Source of the DNA: Xanthobacteraceae bacterium
GTDB taxonomy: Bacteria > Pseudomonadota > Alphaproteobacteria > Rhizobiales > Xanthobacteraceae
Length of the DNA: 26,549 nucleotides
Assembly (NCBI GenBank): GCA_030036975.1
Contig: JASHSE010000261.1
Coordinates: forward strand, 1 to 26,549
Direction of reading: 5' to 3'
Shown here one piece after another: positions 7,420-15,596 of this stretch (positions within the stretch are counted from its first letter, which is position 1; the number at the start of each line of letters is the position of its first letter). A program made the translations under genes and the position numbers. Below the pieces are notes generated by a model. That model was not told the DNA's origin and did not search any database. It saw nothing but the letters and a program-made list of their open reading frames with translations.

Positions 7420-8336
7420 CACGATGCGGTCCCGCCCGCGGCGACCCGCTTGCCGTCGCACGTCGCGACGAACTGGACAAGCCGGCGCACCATGTCCTCG
7501 CCGTCCAACAGCGGCACGTGTCCCTGGCGCGGCACTTCGATTGTTTCCATCCCGGAATGGCGCGCCGCCATGGCCGCCAGGGTCGCCGCCGAGAGAATGT
7601 CGGAATTTTCGCCGCGGATAACCAGCATCGGCACGCGGGCCAGCGAATCGAACTCGTTCCACAGCGGCGGCAACGGCTGCTCGATGTCGATCGCGGCGAG
7701 CGTGCGCGCGATCCGCACGTCATAGGTTGGGATGAGCGCCCGGCCATGCATGCGCCAGCCGCGCTCGGCGGCGGCCAGCCATTGTTCGGCGGTGAGGTTT
7801 GGAAAATGCGCGTGGAACAGCTGACGCAGAATCTCGGCGCCCTCCGCAAAGCTGCGCGGCTGCGGCAGCTTGCCGACATAGCTCCTGATGCGCGCCAAGC
7901 CCTTCGGCTCGATCACCGGGCCGATGTCGTGCAGCACGACGCCGGCAATGAGCGTCGGATGGGCGACGCCGAGATGCATGGTGAGAAGGCCGCCGCGCGA
8001 GCTGCCGATGAACACCGCGGGACCGACGGCAAGCGCGGTAAGCACGGCAACGAGGTCGCCGAGCTCGACCAAGAGATTGTAGTTGTCCGGGTTGCGGTCG
8101 TATTCGGACTGGCCACGGCCGCGTGAATCCAGCGCGATGACGCGGCGCGGACCGGCGGCCGCCAGCGCGGGCGCCAGCGCGGCGAAATCGGCGACGGTGC
8201 GCGTGAGGCCGGGCAGGCAGACGACGGGACGTGCCGCCGCGAGCCGCGGCCCGTATTCGCGCACGTGCAGCCGCAAACCGTCCGGCGCGCTGACAAAGAC
8301 GCTGTTTGCCTGATTGGTCGTAACGCCGCCCGACAT
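7419..8336 (-). CDS. Alpha/beta hydrolase
   Basis: 305 residues from the ATG at 8336, which has GAGG five nt upstream; an upstream TTG at 8393 would add 19 residues and has no comparable site. The fold is typical of the epoxide hydrolase/haloalkane dehalogenase/esterase superfamily: CLPGLTRT oxyanion loop (about 40-47), nucleophile elbow G-S-S-R-G with S113, acid D246 in RGENSDIL, and H273 in RQGHVPLL. The Ser nucleophile points to an esterase, lipase or C-C hydrolase rather than a dehalogenase. No signal peptide is seen, so it is cytoplasmic. It is the first gene of a two-gene unit with OGT2, which it overlaps by one base. A role in removing an acyl or ester group connected with the glycosylation locus is possible but only inferred from position. 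Confidence 0.88.
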   Translation of the reverse strand: MSGGVTTNQANSVFVSAPDGLRLHVREYGPRLAAARPVVCLPGLTRTVADFAALAPALAAAGPRRVIALDSRGRGQSEYDRNPDNYNLLVELGDLVAVLTALAVGPAVFIGSSRGGLLTMHLGVAHPTLIAGVVLHDIGPVIEPKGLARIRSYVGKLPQPRSFAEGAEILRQLFHAHFPNLTAEQWLAAAERGWRMHGRALIPTYDVRIARTLAAIDIEQPLPPLWNEFDSLARVPMLVIRGENSDILSAATLAAMAARHSGMETIEVPRQGHVPLLDGEDMVRRLVQFVATCDGKRVAAGGTAS

Positions 8337-8494
8337 ATAGGCCTCATTGAGGTAGCGGCCACCCACGTCAATCGCGAAGTGCGCGGAGCGCAACCGCTAT
8401 CGCCGTGGGAGCAGGCGACAATGGCCGATTGCTTGCGGGAACACCACGGATTTGTTTGATTGCGGCCACGGGAAGGGATGCCGCCGGGCTGGAC

Positions 8495-10381
8495 ATGGCT
8501 GTTTCCAAAGCCGCGGATTTACTGCAAGAGGCCTTGGCCCTGCATCGGCGCGGCGCTGTTGCCGAAGCGGCGGTGCGCTATGCCGACGTCTTGCGCGCCG
8601 ATCCGGGCAATGCCGAGGCGCATTGCTATCTCGGCATGATCGCCTGCCAGCACGGCCGCTTCGCTGAGGGCGCCGCGCGCGCGCAGCAATCGCTGGCCTG
8701 CGATCCGGACAATCCGCGCGCCCATGTCCTGCTGGGCCGCGCGCTCGCCGCGCTCGGCCGGCCCGATGCGGCGCTGGCGAGCTTCGACCGCGCCATCGCG
8801 CTCGAACCGGGGGCTGCCCGCGCCCATGGCCATCGCGCCGACCTGTTGGCCGAACTTGGCCGCAACGCCGAGGCGATCGAAAGCTACGACCGCGCGCTGG
8901 CGCTTTCGCCCGACGCCGTCGCCGATTGGTTCAATCGTGGCGGCGCGCTGATCGCGGCCGGCCGTTACGAGGAGGCCATCGCCAGTTTTCAGCGTGCCGC
9001 CGCGCTCGATCCAAAGCTCGACCGTGCCGAGGTGCTGCGCGCGCCGCTGTTTTTATCCAAACTGCGTATCTGCGATTGGACGAATTATCGTGACGACGCC
9101 GCGCAACTCCTTTCGATGATCCGCACGAACGAGCCGCTGAGCGTGCCGTTTGCGGCGCTGATGTTGCCGTGCTCGCCGGCCGAGCAGTTGCAGTGCGCAC
9201 GCCGCTACGTGCAGGACCAGCCGGCGCCGCCGCTGCTGTGGCGCGGCGAAATTTATTCTCACGACCGCATCCGCGTCGCTTACCTCTCGGCCGATTTTCG
9301 CGAGCACGCCACCTCGCATCTGACGGCCGGGTTGTTCGAGCAGCACGACCGCTCGCGGTTCGAGATTACGGCGCTGTCGTTCGGCGAGGATGACCATTCG
9401 GCTGTCCGTCGCCGCGTTGCCGCTGCGTTCGAGCATTTCGTCGACGTCCGCGCCAAGGGTGACCAGCAGATTGCCGAGGAGATGCGTCGCCTCGAGGTCG
9501 ACATTGCGGTCGACCTCATGGGGTTCACCAAGGACCATCGACTCGGCGTGCTGGCGCGCCGGCCCGCGCCTATCCAGGTCAATTACCTCGGTTATCCCGG
9601 CACCATGGGCGCGCCCTACGTCGATTACATCATTGCCGACGGCACCGTCATTCCGGAAGAAGACGAGGCCTGCTACGCCGAGCGCGTGGTGCGGCTTCCC
9701 GGTACCTATCAGGTCAACGACGCCAAGCGGCCGATCAGCGCGTCTACGCCGTCACGGCGCGACTGCGGCCTGCCGGACGATGCCTTCGTGTTCTGCTGCT
9801 TCAACAACACGCAAAAGCTCAATCCCGACGTTTTCGACGTCTGGATGCGCGTGTTGCGGGCCGCGGAGAACAGCGTGCTGTGGTTGCTCGAAGGCAGCGT
9901 CACGGCGGCGGCGAACCTGCGCGCCGCCGCCGAGCGACGGGGCGTTGCTGCGCGCCGGCTGATTTTCGCCGGCAAGACCAGCTTGCCGGAGCATTTGGCG
10001 CGGCAACGCCAGGCTGATCTGTTCCTCGACACGCTGCCCTGCAACGCTCACACCACGGCGAGCGATGCGCTATGGGCCGGCTTGCCAGTGCTGACGCAGA
10101 TGGGTGCGGCTTTTCCGGGCCGGGTGGCCGCGAGCCTGTTGCGCGCCGTCGGCCTGCCGGAGTTGATCGTGGCAACGCCGCAGGATTACGAAAAGCGGGC
10201 GATCGAGCTTGCGGAGAACCCCGACGCCTTGGCGACGCTCCGGCGCCGGCTTGCCGCCAACCGCGCCACGACAGCTTTGTTCGACACCGCACTGTTTGCG
10301 CGCCGGATCGAAGCCGCCTACACGGCCATGTACCAGCGCTATCAAGCCGGCTTGGCGCCTGCGAAAATCATCGTCGATTGA
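8495..10381 (+). CDS. TPR protein with GT41 (O-GlcNAc-transferase/SPINDLY-like) domain, copy 3
   Basis: 628 residues from the ATG at 8495 (MAVSKAADLLQEALALH); an in-frame GTG at 8405 would add 30 residues unlike a TPR and is not preferred. Residues about 6-173 carry five TPR units of 34 residues, the shortest array of the three paralogues. The GT41 half (about 248-628) has H271 in DFREHA, VDLMGFTKDHR, APIQVNYLGYPGTMG, K441 in FNNTQKLNP, and AHTTASDALW (H519, T520, T521, D524), all as in active family members. The linker LLWRGEIYSHDRIR is shared with copy 2, so these two are the closer pair. It is transcribed away from the hydrolase-OGT2 unit across a 158-bp divergent region and stands alone. 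Target protein and donor sugar are unknown. Confidence 0.92.
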   Translation: MAVSKAADLLQEALALHRRGAVAEAAVRYADVLRADPGNAEAHCYLGMIACQHGRFAEGAARAQQSLACDPDNPRAHVLLGRALAALGRPDAALASFDRAIALEPGAARAHGHRADLLAELGRNAEAIESYDRALALSPDAVADWFNRGGALIAAGRYEEAIASFQRAAALDPKLDRAEVLRAPLFLSKLRICDWTNYRDDAAQLLSMIRTNEPLSVPFAALMLPCSPAEQLQCARRYVQDQPAPPLLWRGEIYSHDRIRVAYLSADFREHATSHLTAGLFEQHDRSRFEITALSFGEDDHSAVRRRVAAAFEHFVDVRAKGDQQIAEEMRRLEVDIAVDLMGFTKDHRLGVLARRPAPIQVNYLGYPGTMGAPYVDYIIADGTVIPEEDEACYAERVVRLPGTYQVNDAKRPISASTPSRRDCGLPDDAFVFCCFNNTQKLNPDVFDVWMRVLRAAENSVLWLLEGSVTAAANLRAAAERRGVAARRLIFAGKTSLPEHLARQRQADLFLDTLPCNAHTTASDALWAGLPVLTQMGAAFPGRVAASLLRAVGLPELIVATPQDYEKRAIELAENPDALATLRRRLAANRATTALFDTALFARRIEAAYTAMYQRYQAGLAPAKIIVD

Positions 10382-10456
10382 TACTTCGTCGTTCCGGGGG
10401 CGGGCCAACGGGTCCGGCTCGAAATGGCCGGCCCGATGACAAGCTCCGCGAGGAAC

Positions 10457-10523
10457 CCGGAATCCATAATCCCAGCGCAGGGGTTATGGATTCCGGATTC
10501 GCCGCTTGGCGGCGATCCGGAAT
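10457..10523. repeat. Double-hairpin palindromic intergenic element
   Basis: Two perfect stems share an arm. CCGGAATCCATAA (10457-10469) pairs with TTATGGATTCCGG (10484-10496). ATTCCGGAT (10490-10498) then pairs with ATCCGGAAT (10515-10523) around an inner CGCCGC-TTG-GCGGCG hairpin (10500-10514). The two stems cannot form fully at once because 10490-10496 is used by both. The element ends in GGAATGACG, and a related GTCGTTCCGGGGGCGGGCC stretch begins at 10388. Elements of this wording recur between genes in Bradyrhizobium-like genomes. It sits between convergent OGT3 and the lytic transglycosylase, so it may end both transcripts. Confidence 0.7.
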
Positions 10524-10536
10524 GACGAGTGAAGGG

Positions 10537-12753
10537 CTACGACGCGCCGCGGTGGAGATCGGCTTCGATCAGGAGATTCGGATTGTTTTCGAGCCGGGCG
10601 CGGTAGACCTGCATGTTTTCCAGAATGCGCTGCACGTAATAGCGCGTTTCCGAGATCGGGATGCGCTCGATCCAATCCACCGGGTCGATTCTGGGATCAC
10701 GCGGATCGCCGTATTGCGCGATCCATTCGTTGGCGCGGTGCGGGCCGGCATTGTAGGCGACGAAGGCCAGGATATAGGAGCCGCGATACGCGTTGATATC
10801 GTCGCCAAGCTCGGCAGTGCCCAGCTGGGCGTTATAGGCGACGTCGCCGAGCAGCCGTTTCTCGTCGAACGTCACTTTGAACTTGCGCGCGGTGTTGCGG
10901 CCGGCCTCGGGCGTGACCTGCATCAGGCCGAGCGCATGCGCGCCGGAGACCACCTTGGTGTTGAACGCGCTTTCCTGGCGCACGATCGAATAAACCACGT
11001 AGCGCTCGACCTGCGGTCCGATCTGCCGGTAATCAGGGACGCCGAAATCGGGGAAGGCGTAGCGCTCGAACGGCAGGCCGTGGCCGAGCGCCGCCTTGCC
11101 GATGAGCAAAGTGGCGCGCGCGTCGTTGTGACGGGCGGCGATCTCGGCGAGCCGCGCCAGTCCCGGCCCGTCGGTCGACTTATCGGCAATGTCGGCGGCC
11201 ATGCCGGCAACAATGTCGCGCTCGTCGATGGCATAAAGAATCTCGAAGGCGCGGCCGAGTTCGAGCGGGCGGTGCTCGGCTGGCGGCGGCTCGCGCAGCG
11301 TCACCGCATCGAGATGCAGCTCGGCGCGGGCCAGTTGGCCATAATAGGCGGTCGGAAAGCGCGCCGCGACTTCGTAGTAGCCGCGCGCGTCGCGCTCGCG
11401 GCCGAGCGCCTGGGCGGCACGGCCCTGCCAATAGAACGAGCGCGCCAGCGTGATCGGGTTGGTGACGCCCTCGGCGATGCGTGCGAAATGCGGCAGCGCC
11501 AGCTGCGGCTCGTGCAGAAAACGCAGTGCAATCCAGCCGGCGGTGAATTGCTGCTCGGCGCGCGCGTTCTCGCTGGTCGGACTAGCGGCGTCGTCGGCGA
11601 TCGCATAGGCAGTCTTGGCGTCGCCGAGGTCGAGCAGCTTGCGCGCGATCAGCCGCCGCTCGACCCACCATTGATCGAGATCGCGCAGTTTTTCCGAATC
11701 GCGCGGCGCCTCCAGCATCCATCGCGCGGCTTCCCGGATCCTATCGCCGCGGCGCAGCCATTGGATGCGGCTGAACATGTAGCCGGGATCGTGTTGCGCG
11801 GCGGCCGGCACGGCATTGAGCAGAGCCCTGGCGTTGCCGGCCTTGTTGTTGACGGCGACGCGCGCTTTGGCGATCGCCTGCTGGGCGGCATCGAGATGCT
11901 GCGCCGCCCGCAGGCCGGCGTCGTTCTCTTCGAGATAAAGACGCCCATCCATGCGAGCTTTGTCATCGGCCGGCGTGATCAGGCCGGCGAACGCGGTGCG
12001 TGCCTGCGCTTCCACGGCTTCGGAAAAACCGTCGAGCTGCCAAGCGGTGCGCACTGCAGCCGCGGCGCGGCCGGCGTCGCCCTTGACCAGATAGGCACGG
12101 GCCAGCGCGAAATAACCTTTGGCGCTCAGCGGCTCCTGGTTGCGGAAATAGTTGAGCGTGGTTTGCGCATCGACCTGCTGCTGCCACAGCGCGGCCTCGG
12201 CATGGCGGCGCAATGTAATGAGGCTCGGCCAGGTCGGATTGGCGGCGATGAAAACGGCGTAACGCGAAAAATCAACGCTGCTGTCGTCGCTGCGCAGGAT
12301 GGTCCATTCGACCAGCTTGCGGGCCAGCGGATCCGAGATGCTGTGCTCGATATTGGTGGCTTCGTCGGCGCGGTCCTTGTGGACCATGCTGATGGCCTGT
12401 TTGACTGCCGCGAGGTCGAGCGGCGAGGTCGCGGTAGCTGCGGTGACGGCAAGCGGCGGGCCAGTCCGCGCCGGCGGGGCGGTGAAGCTTGGGGGCGGCG
12501 ATCCGCCGAACGGGGCCGCGTTCGATATCCGCGCCGAACCGGGATGCGTGCCGGACGACGCAGGCGGAGCCGCGCCGCCCTTGCGGGCGGTTTCCCTATG
12601 GTTTGCTTTGGCCGCTTTGTCGCCCTTGATGGCCGGCCGCGGCTTGGGTAGCGGGACATGGCCGCGCAGCGGCGCAGCCCAGGGTGATCCGGCAAAGAGG
12701 CCGAGACAAAGCCCACATGCGGCCAAGGTCGCGATGAGCCGGAACGCAGTCAC
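10537..12753 (-). CDS. slt: Soluble lytic murein transglycosylase
   Basis: 738 residues. The GTG start at 12753 is fixed by a strong AGGAGG eight nt upstream. Residues about 1-27 are a signal peptide ending SPWA-A, followed by a Pro/Lys/Ala-rich linker to about 110, then helical repeats as in the doughnut-shaped Slt70 superhelix. The C-terminal SLT domain (about 580-725) has the catalytic Glu in VRQESAFN (E594), then GLMQVTPEAG, AYNAQLGTAEL and FVAYNAGPHRANEW, all standard for the goose-lysozyme-like fold. It cleaves the MurNAc-GlcNAc bond of peptidoglycan in the periplasm, giving 1,6-anhydro ends. It is monocistronic: convergent with OGT3 and divergent from dapA. The length is somewhat more than Slt70 of E. 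coli because of the linker. Confidence 0.93.
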   Translation of the reverse strand: MTAFRLIATLAACGLCLGLFAGSPWAAPLRGHVPLPKPRPAIKGDKAAKANHRETARKGGAAPPASSGTHPGSARISNAAPFGGSPPPSFTAPPARTGPPLAVTAATATSPLDLAAVKQAISMVHKDRADEATNIEHSISDPLARKLVEWTILRSDDSSVDFSRYAVFIAANPTWPSLITLRRHAEAALWQQQVDAQTTLNYFRNQEPLSAKGYFALARAYLVKGDAGRAAAAVRTAWQLDGFSEAVEAQARTAFAGLITPADDKARMDGRLYLEENDAGLRAAQHLDAAQQAIAKARVAVNNKAGNARALLNAVPAAAQHDPGYMFSRIQWLRRGDRIREAARWMLEAPRDSEKLRDLDQWWVERRLIARKLLDLGDAKTAYAIADDAASPTSENARAEQQFTAGWIALRFLHEPQLALPHFARIAEGVTNPITLARSFYWQGRAAQALGRERDARGYYEVAARFPTAYYGQLARAELHLDAVTLREPPPAEHRPLELGRAFEILYAIDERDIVAGMAADIADKSTDGPGLARLAEIAARHNDARATLLIGKAALGHGLPFERYAFPDFGVPDYRQIGPQVERYVVYSIVRQESAFNTKVVSGAHALGLMQVTPEAGRNTARKFKVTFDEKRLLGDVAYNAQLGTAELGDDINAYRGSYILAFVAYNAGPHRANEWIAQYGDPRDPRIDPVDWIERIPISETRYYVQRILENMQVYRARLENNPNLLIEADLHRGAS

Positions 12754-13055
12754 CCGTTCTTCCTCCTGCGGTGGCGCCGTCGTTTCCGCCTGAAGCGGTC
12801 TTGGATCGTCAAGGTTGAGGAACCCCTAACCGGTGCAGCGGCCGCATCGTTCCATTCTATACGAGTCCATGGGTTTCGCAGCAAAAGCACGGCGCGCTAT
12901 CCGTCACCGCTGTCCACCGCCGCGTGGCGTGGCATCATTCGATCGAGCCGGGGGGTCTTTTAACGCTGGCCGGGACCCGATATTTATTTACGGATGGCCG
13001 GTCGTATTGCCGCAGGCGTTCCGACCTGCTCGGCTGACCGGCGGAGACCAGTGCC
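12754..13055. other. Divergent intergenic region between slt and dapA
   Basis: These 302 bp hold the slt ribosome-binding site at the left end (AGGAGG on the minus strand) and a GGAG nine nt before the dapA ATG at the right end. Promoters for both genes must lie here, but I see no -35/-10 pair good enough to name. The AT-richest part is around 12970-13000. No further open frame, RNA gene or repeat is apparent. Confidence 0.5.
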
Positions 13056-13946
13056 ATGACCGCCAAGACCACCTTTCGAGGCTCATTCACTGCGCTCGTC
13101 ACGCCTTTCAAGAACGGCGGGATCGACGAAAAGGCGTTCCGCGATCTGGTCAACTGGCAGATTGCCGAAGGCACCAACGGCCTGGTGCCGGTCGGCACGA
13201 CCGGCGAAAGTCCGACACTGTCCCACGAGGAGCACGAGGACGTCGTCGAATGGTGCATCGAAGAGGCGCACGGCCGCGTGCCGGTGATCGCCGGCGCCGG
13301 TTCGAATTCGACCAAGGAGGCGATCGCCCTGGCGCAGCACGCCGAAAAAGCCGGCGCCGACGCGGTGCTCGTCATCACGCCGTACTACAACAAGCCGACC
13401 CAGGAAGGCCTCTATCAGCATTTCAAGGCGGTCAACGACTCGATCGGTATTCCGATCATCATCTACAACATCCCGCCGCGCTCGGTGATCGACATGTCGG
13501 TCGACACCATGAAGCGGCTGTTCGAGCTGAAAAACATCGCCGGCGTGAAGGATGCCACCGGCAGCCTGGTACGCGCCTCGCAGCAGCGCGCCGCCATGGG
13601 ACCCGACTTCAATCAGCTGTCCGGCGACGATGCGCTGGCGCTCGGCTTCATGGCGCATGGCGGCCATGGCTGCATCTCCGTCACCGCCAATGTAGCGCCG
13701 CGACTGTGCGCCGAGTTTCAGGCTTCTTGCCTGAAGGGCGACTTCGCAACCGCGTTGCGCTACCAGGACAAGCTGATGCCGCTGCACGCCGCGCTGTTCA
13801 TCGAAGCCAATCCGGCGCCGGTGAAATATGCGCTGTCGGTGGTCGGCCGCTGTGCCGAGACAGTGCGGCTGCCGATGGTCGCGGTCGCCGAAAAAACCCG
13901 CGCGGTGGTGCGCGACGCCATGGTGCATGCCGGCTTGATCAACTAA
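13056..13946 (+). CDS. dapA: 4-hydroxy-tetrahydrodipicolinate synthase
   Basis: 296 residues, close to the usual 292 of the family. It condenses pyruvate with aspartate semialdehyde in the first committed step of the diaminopimelate/lysine pathway, in the cytoplasm as a tetramer. The (beta/alpha)8 Schiff-base aldolase motifs are all present: GTTGESPTLS (T48, T49), Y137 in IIYNIPPRS, R142, and the Schiff-base Lys in GVKDATGS (K165). The ATG has GGAG nine nt upstream. smpB follows on the same strand after 74 nt, an order common in Hyphomicrobiales. Together with the neighbouring transglycosylase it places cell-wall precursor and turnover genes side by side, though on opposite strands. Confidence 0.96.
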   Translation: MTAKTTFRGSFTALVTPFKNGGIDEKAFRDLVNWQIAEGTNGLVPVGTTGESPTLSHEEHEDVVEWCIEEAHGRVPVIAGAGSNSTKEAIALAQHAEKAGADAVLVITPYYNKPTQEGLYQHFKAVNDSIGIPIIIYNIPPRSVIDMSVDTMKRLFELKNIAGVKDATGSLVRASQQRAAMGPDFNQLSGDDALALGFMAHGGHGCISVTANVAPRLCAEFQASCLKGDFATALRYQDKLMPLHAALFIEANPAPVKYALSVVGRCAETVRLPMVAVAEKTRAVVRDAMVHAGLIN

Positions 13947-14020
13947 CACGGACGCCGGATGATTGGCTCGGATCGCAGCCCGTCGCATTGCGAGCTGCTC
14001 AAGGTGCTGATACTGAAACC

Positions 14021-14491
14021 ATGGCCAAAGCGGAACGTAAGCTGCGCGTCGTCGCCGACAACCGCAAAGCCCGCTTCAACTACTTCATCGAAGAGGCCAT
14101 GGAGGCCGGGCTCGCGCTCACCGGCACCGAGGTCAAATCGCTGCGCCAGGGCAAGGCGACGATCGCCGAATCGTACGCCGATGCCCGCGGCGGCGAGATC
14201 TGGCTGATCAATTCCAACATTCCCGAATACCTGCAGGCGAACCGATTCAACCATGCGCCGAAGCGGCCGCGCAAGCTGTTGCTGCATCGCCGGCAGATCA
14301 GCAAGCTGATCGGTGCGGTGGAGCGCGAGGGTATGACGCTCGTTCCGCTCAAACTTTATTTCAATGAAAAAGGCCGCGCCAAGGTCGAGCTGGCGCTGGC
14401 CCGCGGCAAAAAGCTTTACGACAAGCGCGAGACCGAAAAGAAGCGCTCATGGGAACGCGAGCGCGGCCGGTTGATGCGGCAGAAAGGGTGA
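14021..14491 (+). CDS. smpB: SsrA (tmRNA)-binding protein SmpB
   Basis: 156 residues, near the 160 of E. coli SmpB. It binds the tRNA-like domain of tmRNA and brings it to stalled ribosomes for trans-translation. The beta-barrel core shows NRKARFNYFIEE, LTGTEVKSLRQG, and NSNIPEYLQANRFNH; the C-terminal tail RETEKKRSWERERGRLMRQ is the Lys/Arg-rich helix that enters the mRNA channel. The ATG at 14021 matches the conserved MAKAERKL start. The frame is open far upstream through dapA in another frame, but this is a GC-rich artefact. The ribosome-binding site is poor. It follows dapA by 74 nt and precedes the VOC gene by 4 nt. No tmRNA gene was recognised in the window. Confidence 0.96.
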   Translation: MAKAERKLRVVADNRKARFNYFIEEAMEAGLALTGTEVKSLRQGKATIAESYADARGGEIWLINSNIPEYLQANRFNHAPKRPRKLLLHRRQISKLIGAVEREGMTLVPLKLYFNEKGRAKVELALARGKKLYDKRETEKKRSWERERGRLMRQKG

Positions 14492-14495
14492 ACAC

Positions 14496-14903
14496 ATGGT
14501 GCCGACCAGGCTCGATCACTGCGTCATTCACGTCACCGACTGGGAGCGCTCCAACGCGTTCTTCACGACGGTGCTGGGCGCCCAACTCATCGCGCGGCCG
14601 GTTGGCTACGCCTACCGGTTCGGCGACCTGCAGCTCAATGTGCACGGGCCGGGCGTCGCGCCTGCCGAAGTGGCGCGGCTGCCGGTCGCTCCCGGCAACA
14701 GCGATCTGTGCTTCGAATGGATGGGACCGATCGCCGACGCCATTGCCCATCTGCAGCGCTGCGGCGTCGCCGTCGAGCGTGGACCAATGCAGCGCTTCGG
14801 CGCCAAAGGCGCGGGCACCAGCGTCTATTTCCGCGATCCGGACGGCTCGCTGATGGAATTCATGTCGTACGCCGGGCGTGACATAAGCGATGCGCCGCTA
14901 TGA
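14496..14903 (+). CDS. VOC-family (glyoxalase/bleomycin-resistance fold) protein
   Basis: 135 residues. The single vicinal-oxygen-chelate domain has two beta-alpha-beta-beta-beta units: RLDHCVIHVTDWERSNAFF at the start and SVYFRDPDGSLMEFMSY at the end. Likely metal ligands are H8 of LDHCV, the His of LNVHG (about 50) and the Glu of LMEF (about 122). It resembles a group of small VOC proteins annotated as virulence-protein or lactoylglutathione-lyase-like, whose substrate is unknown. It starts 4 nt after smpB, with AGGG about eight nt upstream within the end of smpB, so it is co-transcribed with it. Its stop codon abuts that of the convergent uracil-DNA glycosylase, giving a 6-bp overlap. Cytoplasmic. 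Confidence 0.88.
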   Translation: MVPTRLDHCVIHVTDWERSNAFFTTVLGAQLIARPVGYAYRFGDLQLNVHGPGVAPAEVARLPVAPGNSDLCFEWMGPIADAIAHLQRCGVAVERGPMQRFGAKGAGTSVYFRDPDGSLMEFMSYAGRDISDAPL

Positions 14904-15578
14904 TTGGGGGCACCGCGCAGCAATGGTTGCCGTGTCGCCGGTCTCAAGGTGCTTGCGAATATTGACGATGACCGCACGAAACATGTCCGCCGTCAGCACG
15001 CCCGTGTTGGTGTTGTAACGCGAGCAGTGATAGCTGTCGAACAGCGCGAGCGCGCCGACGTGGTGCACGCGGCCGTGGCCGAACGGATAATCCGCGCGCC
15101 GCGCTCCGCACGCCAGGACGAAGCTCTCGTGGGCGATGCGGCCGAGCGCCAGCACGGCGGCAAGGCGTGGCATGTCTTTGAACGTCGCGGCAAGAAATGG
15201 CCGGCAAGCAGCGATCTCCTCGGGCGTCGGCTTGTTTTCGGGTGGCACGCAGCGCACCGCGTTGGTGATGCGGCAGTCGACGAGTGTAAAGCCGTCATCG
15301 GCGCGCGCTCCGTAGGTCCCGGCGGCGAAACCGAGCCGCTTGAGCGTGCCGTAGAGCAGATCGCCGGCGTAATCCCCCGTAAACGGCCGGCCGGTGCGGT
15401 TGGCGCCGCGCAGGCCGGGCGCCAGGCCGACGATCAGCAGGCGGGCGTCGCGCGGTCCGAACGAATCGACCGGGGCGTTGAACCAGTCGGGCTCTTGCGC
15501 GCGCCACGATTTCCGGAAGGCAACGAGGCGAGGGCAGCGCGGGCAATTGCGGCCGGGCGCGCCGCTCTGTTGCGGCAT
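14898..15578 (-). CDS. Uracil-DNA glycosylase, family 5 (UDGb type), iron-sulphur
   Basis: 226 residues. It removes uracil, and in this family often hypoxanthine, from DNA to begin base-excision repair. Motif A is GLAPGLRGANRTGRPFTGD (about 51-69); it lacks the polar Asp/Asn used by families 1 and 4, which is the hallmark of family 5. The second motif is YHCSRYNTNTG (about 183-193). Four Cys at 12, 15, 110 and 125 match the [4Fe-4S] ligands of family 4/5 enzymes. The ATG at 15578 has GGAG seven nt upstream. It lies 18 nt after the NYN gene on the same strand, so the two are probably one operon, and it overlaps the VOC gene tail-to-tail by six bases. Confidence 0.92.
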   Translation of the reverse strand: MPQQSGAPGRNCPRCPRLVAFRKSWRAQEPDWFNAPVDSFGPRDARLLIVGLAPGLRGANRTGRPFTGDYAGDLLYGTLKRLGFAAGTYGARADDGFTLVDCRITNAVRCVPPENKPTPEEIAACRPFLAATFKDMPRLAAVLALGRIAHESFVLACGARRADYPFGHGRVHHVGALALFDSYHCSRYNTNTGVLTADMFRAVIVNIRKHLETGDTATIAARCPQS

Positions 15579-15596
15579 TGCCGCGCTCCGAAGCCG

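Noticed and set aside
7420..7662. 81-residue N-terminal extension of OGT2
   Set aside because: It lies inside the hydrolase gene, lacks TPR pattern and is low-complexity; the TGATG junction gives a natural start.
10072..12651. An 859-codon open frame on the plus strand antisense to the lytic transglycosylase
   Set aside because: It is a GC-rich mirror frame of a real gene with a complete signal peptide, ribosome-binding site and catalytic motifs; its translation shows no domain and starts inside OGT3.
12833..14020. In-frame extension that would make smpB a 552-residue fusion
   Set aside because: The extension overlaps dapA in another frame and reads as Arg-rich nonsense; the SmpB family starts at MAKAERKL (14021).
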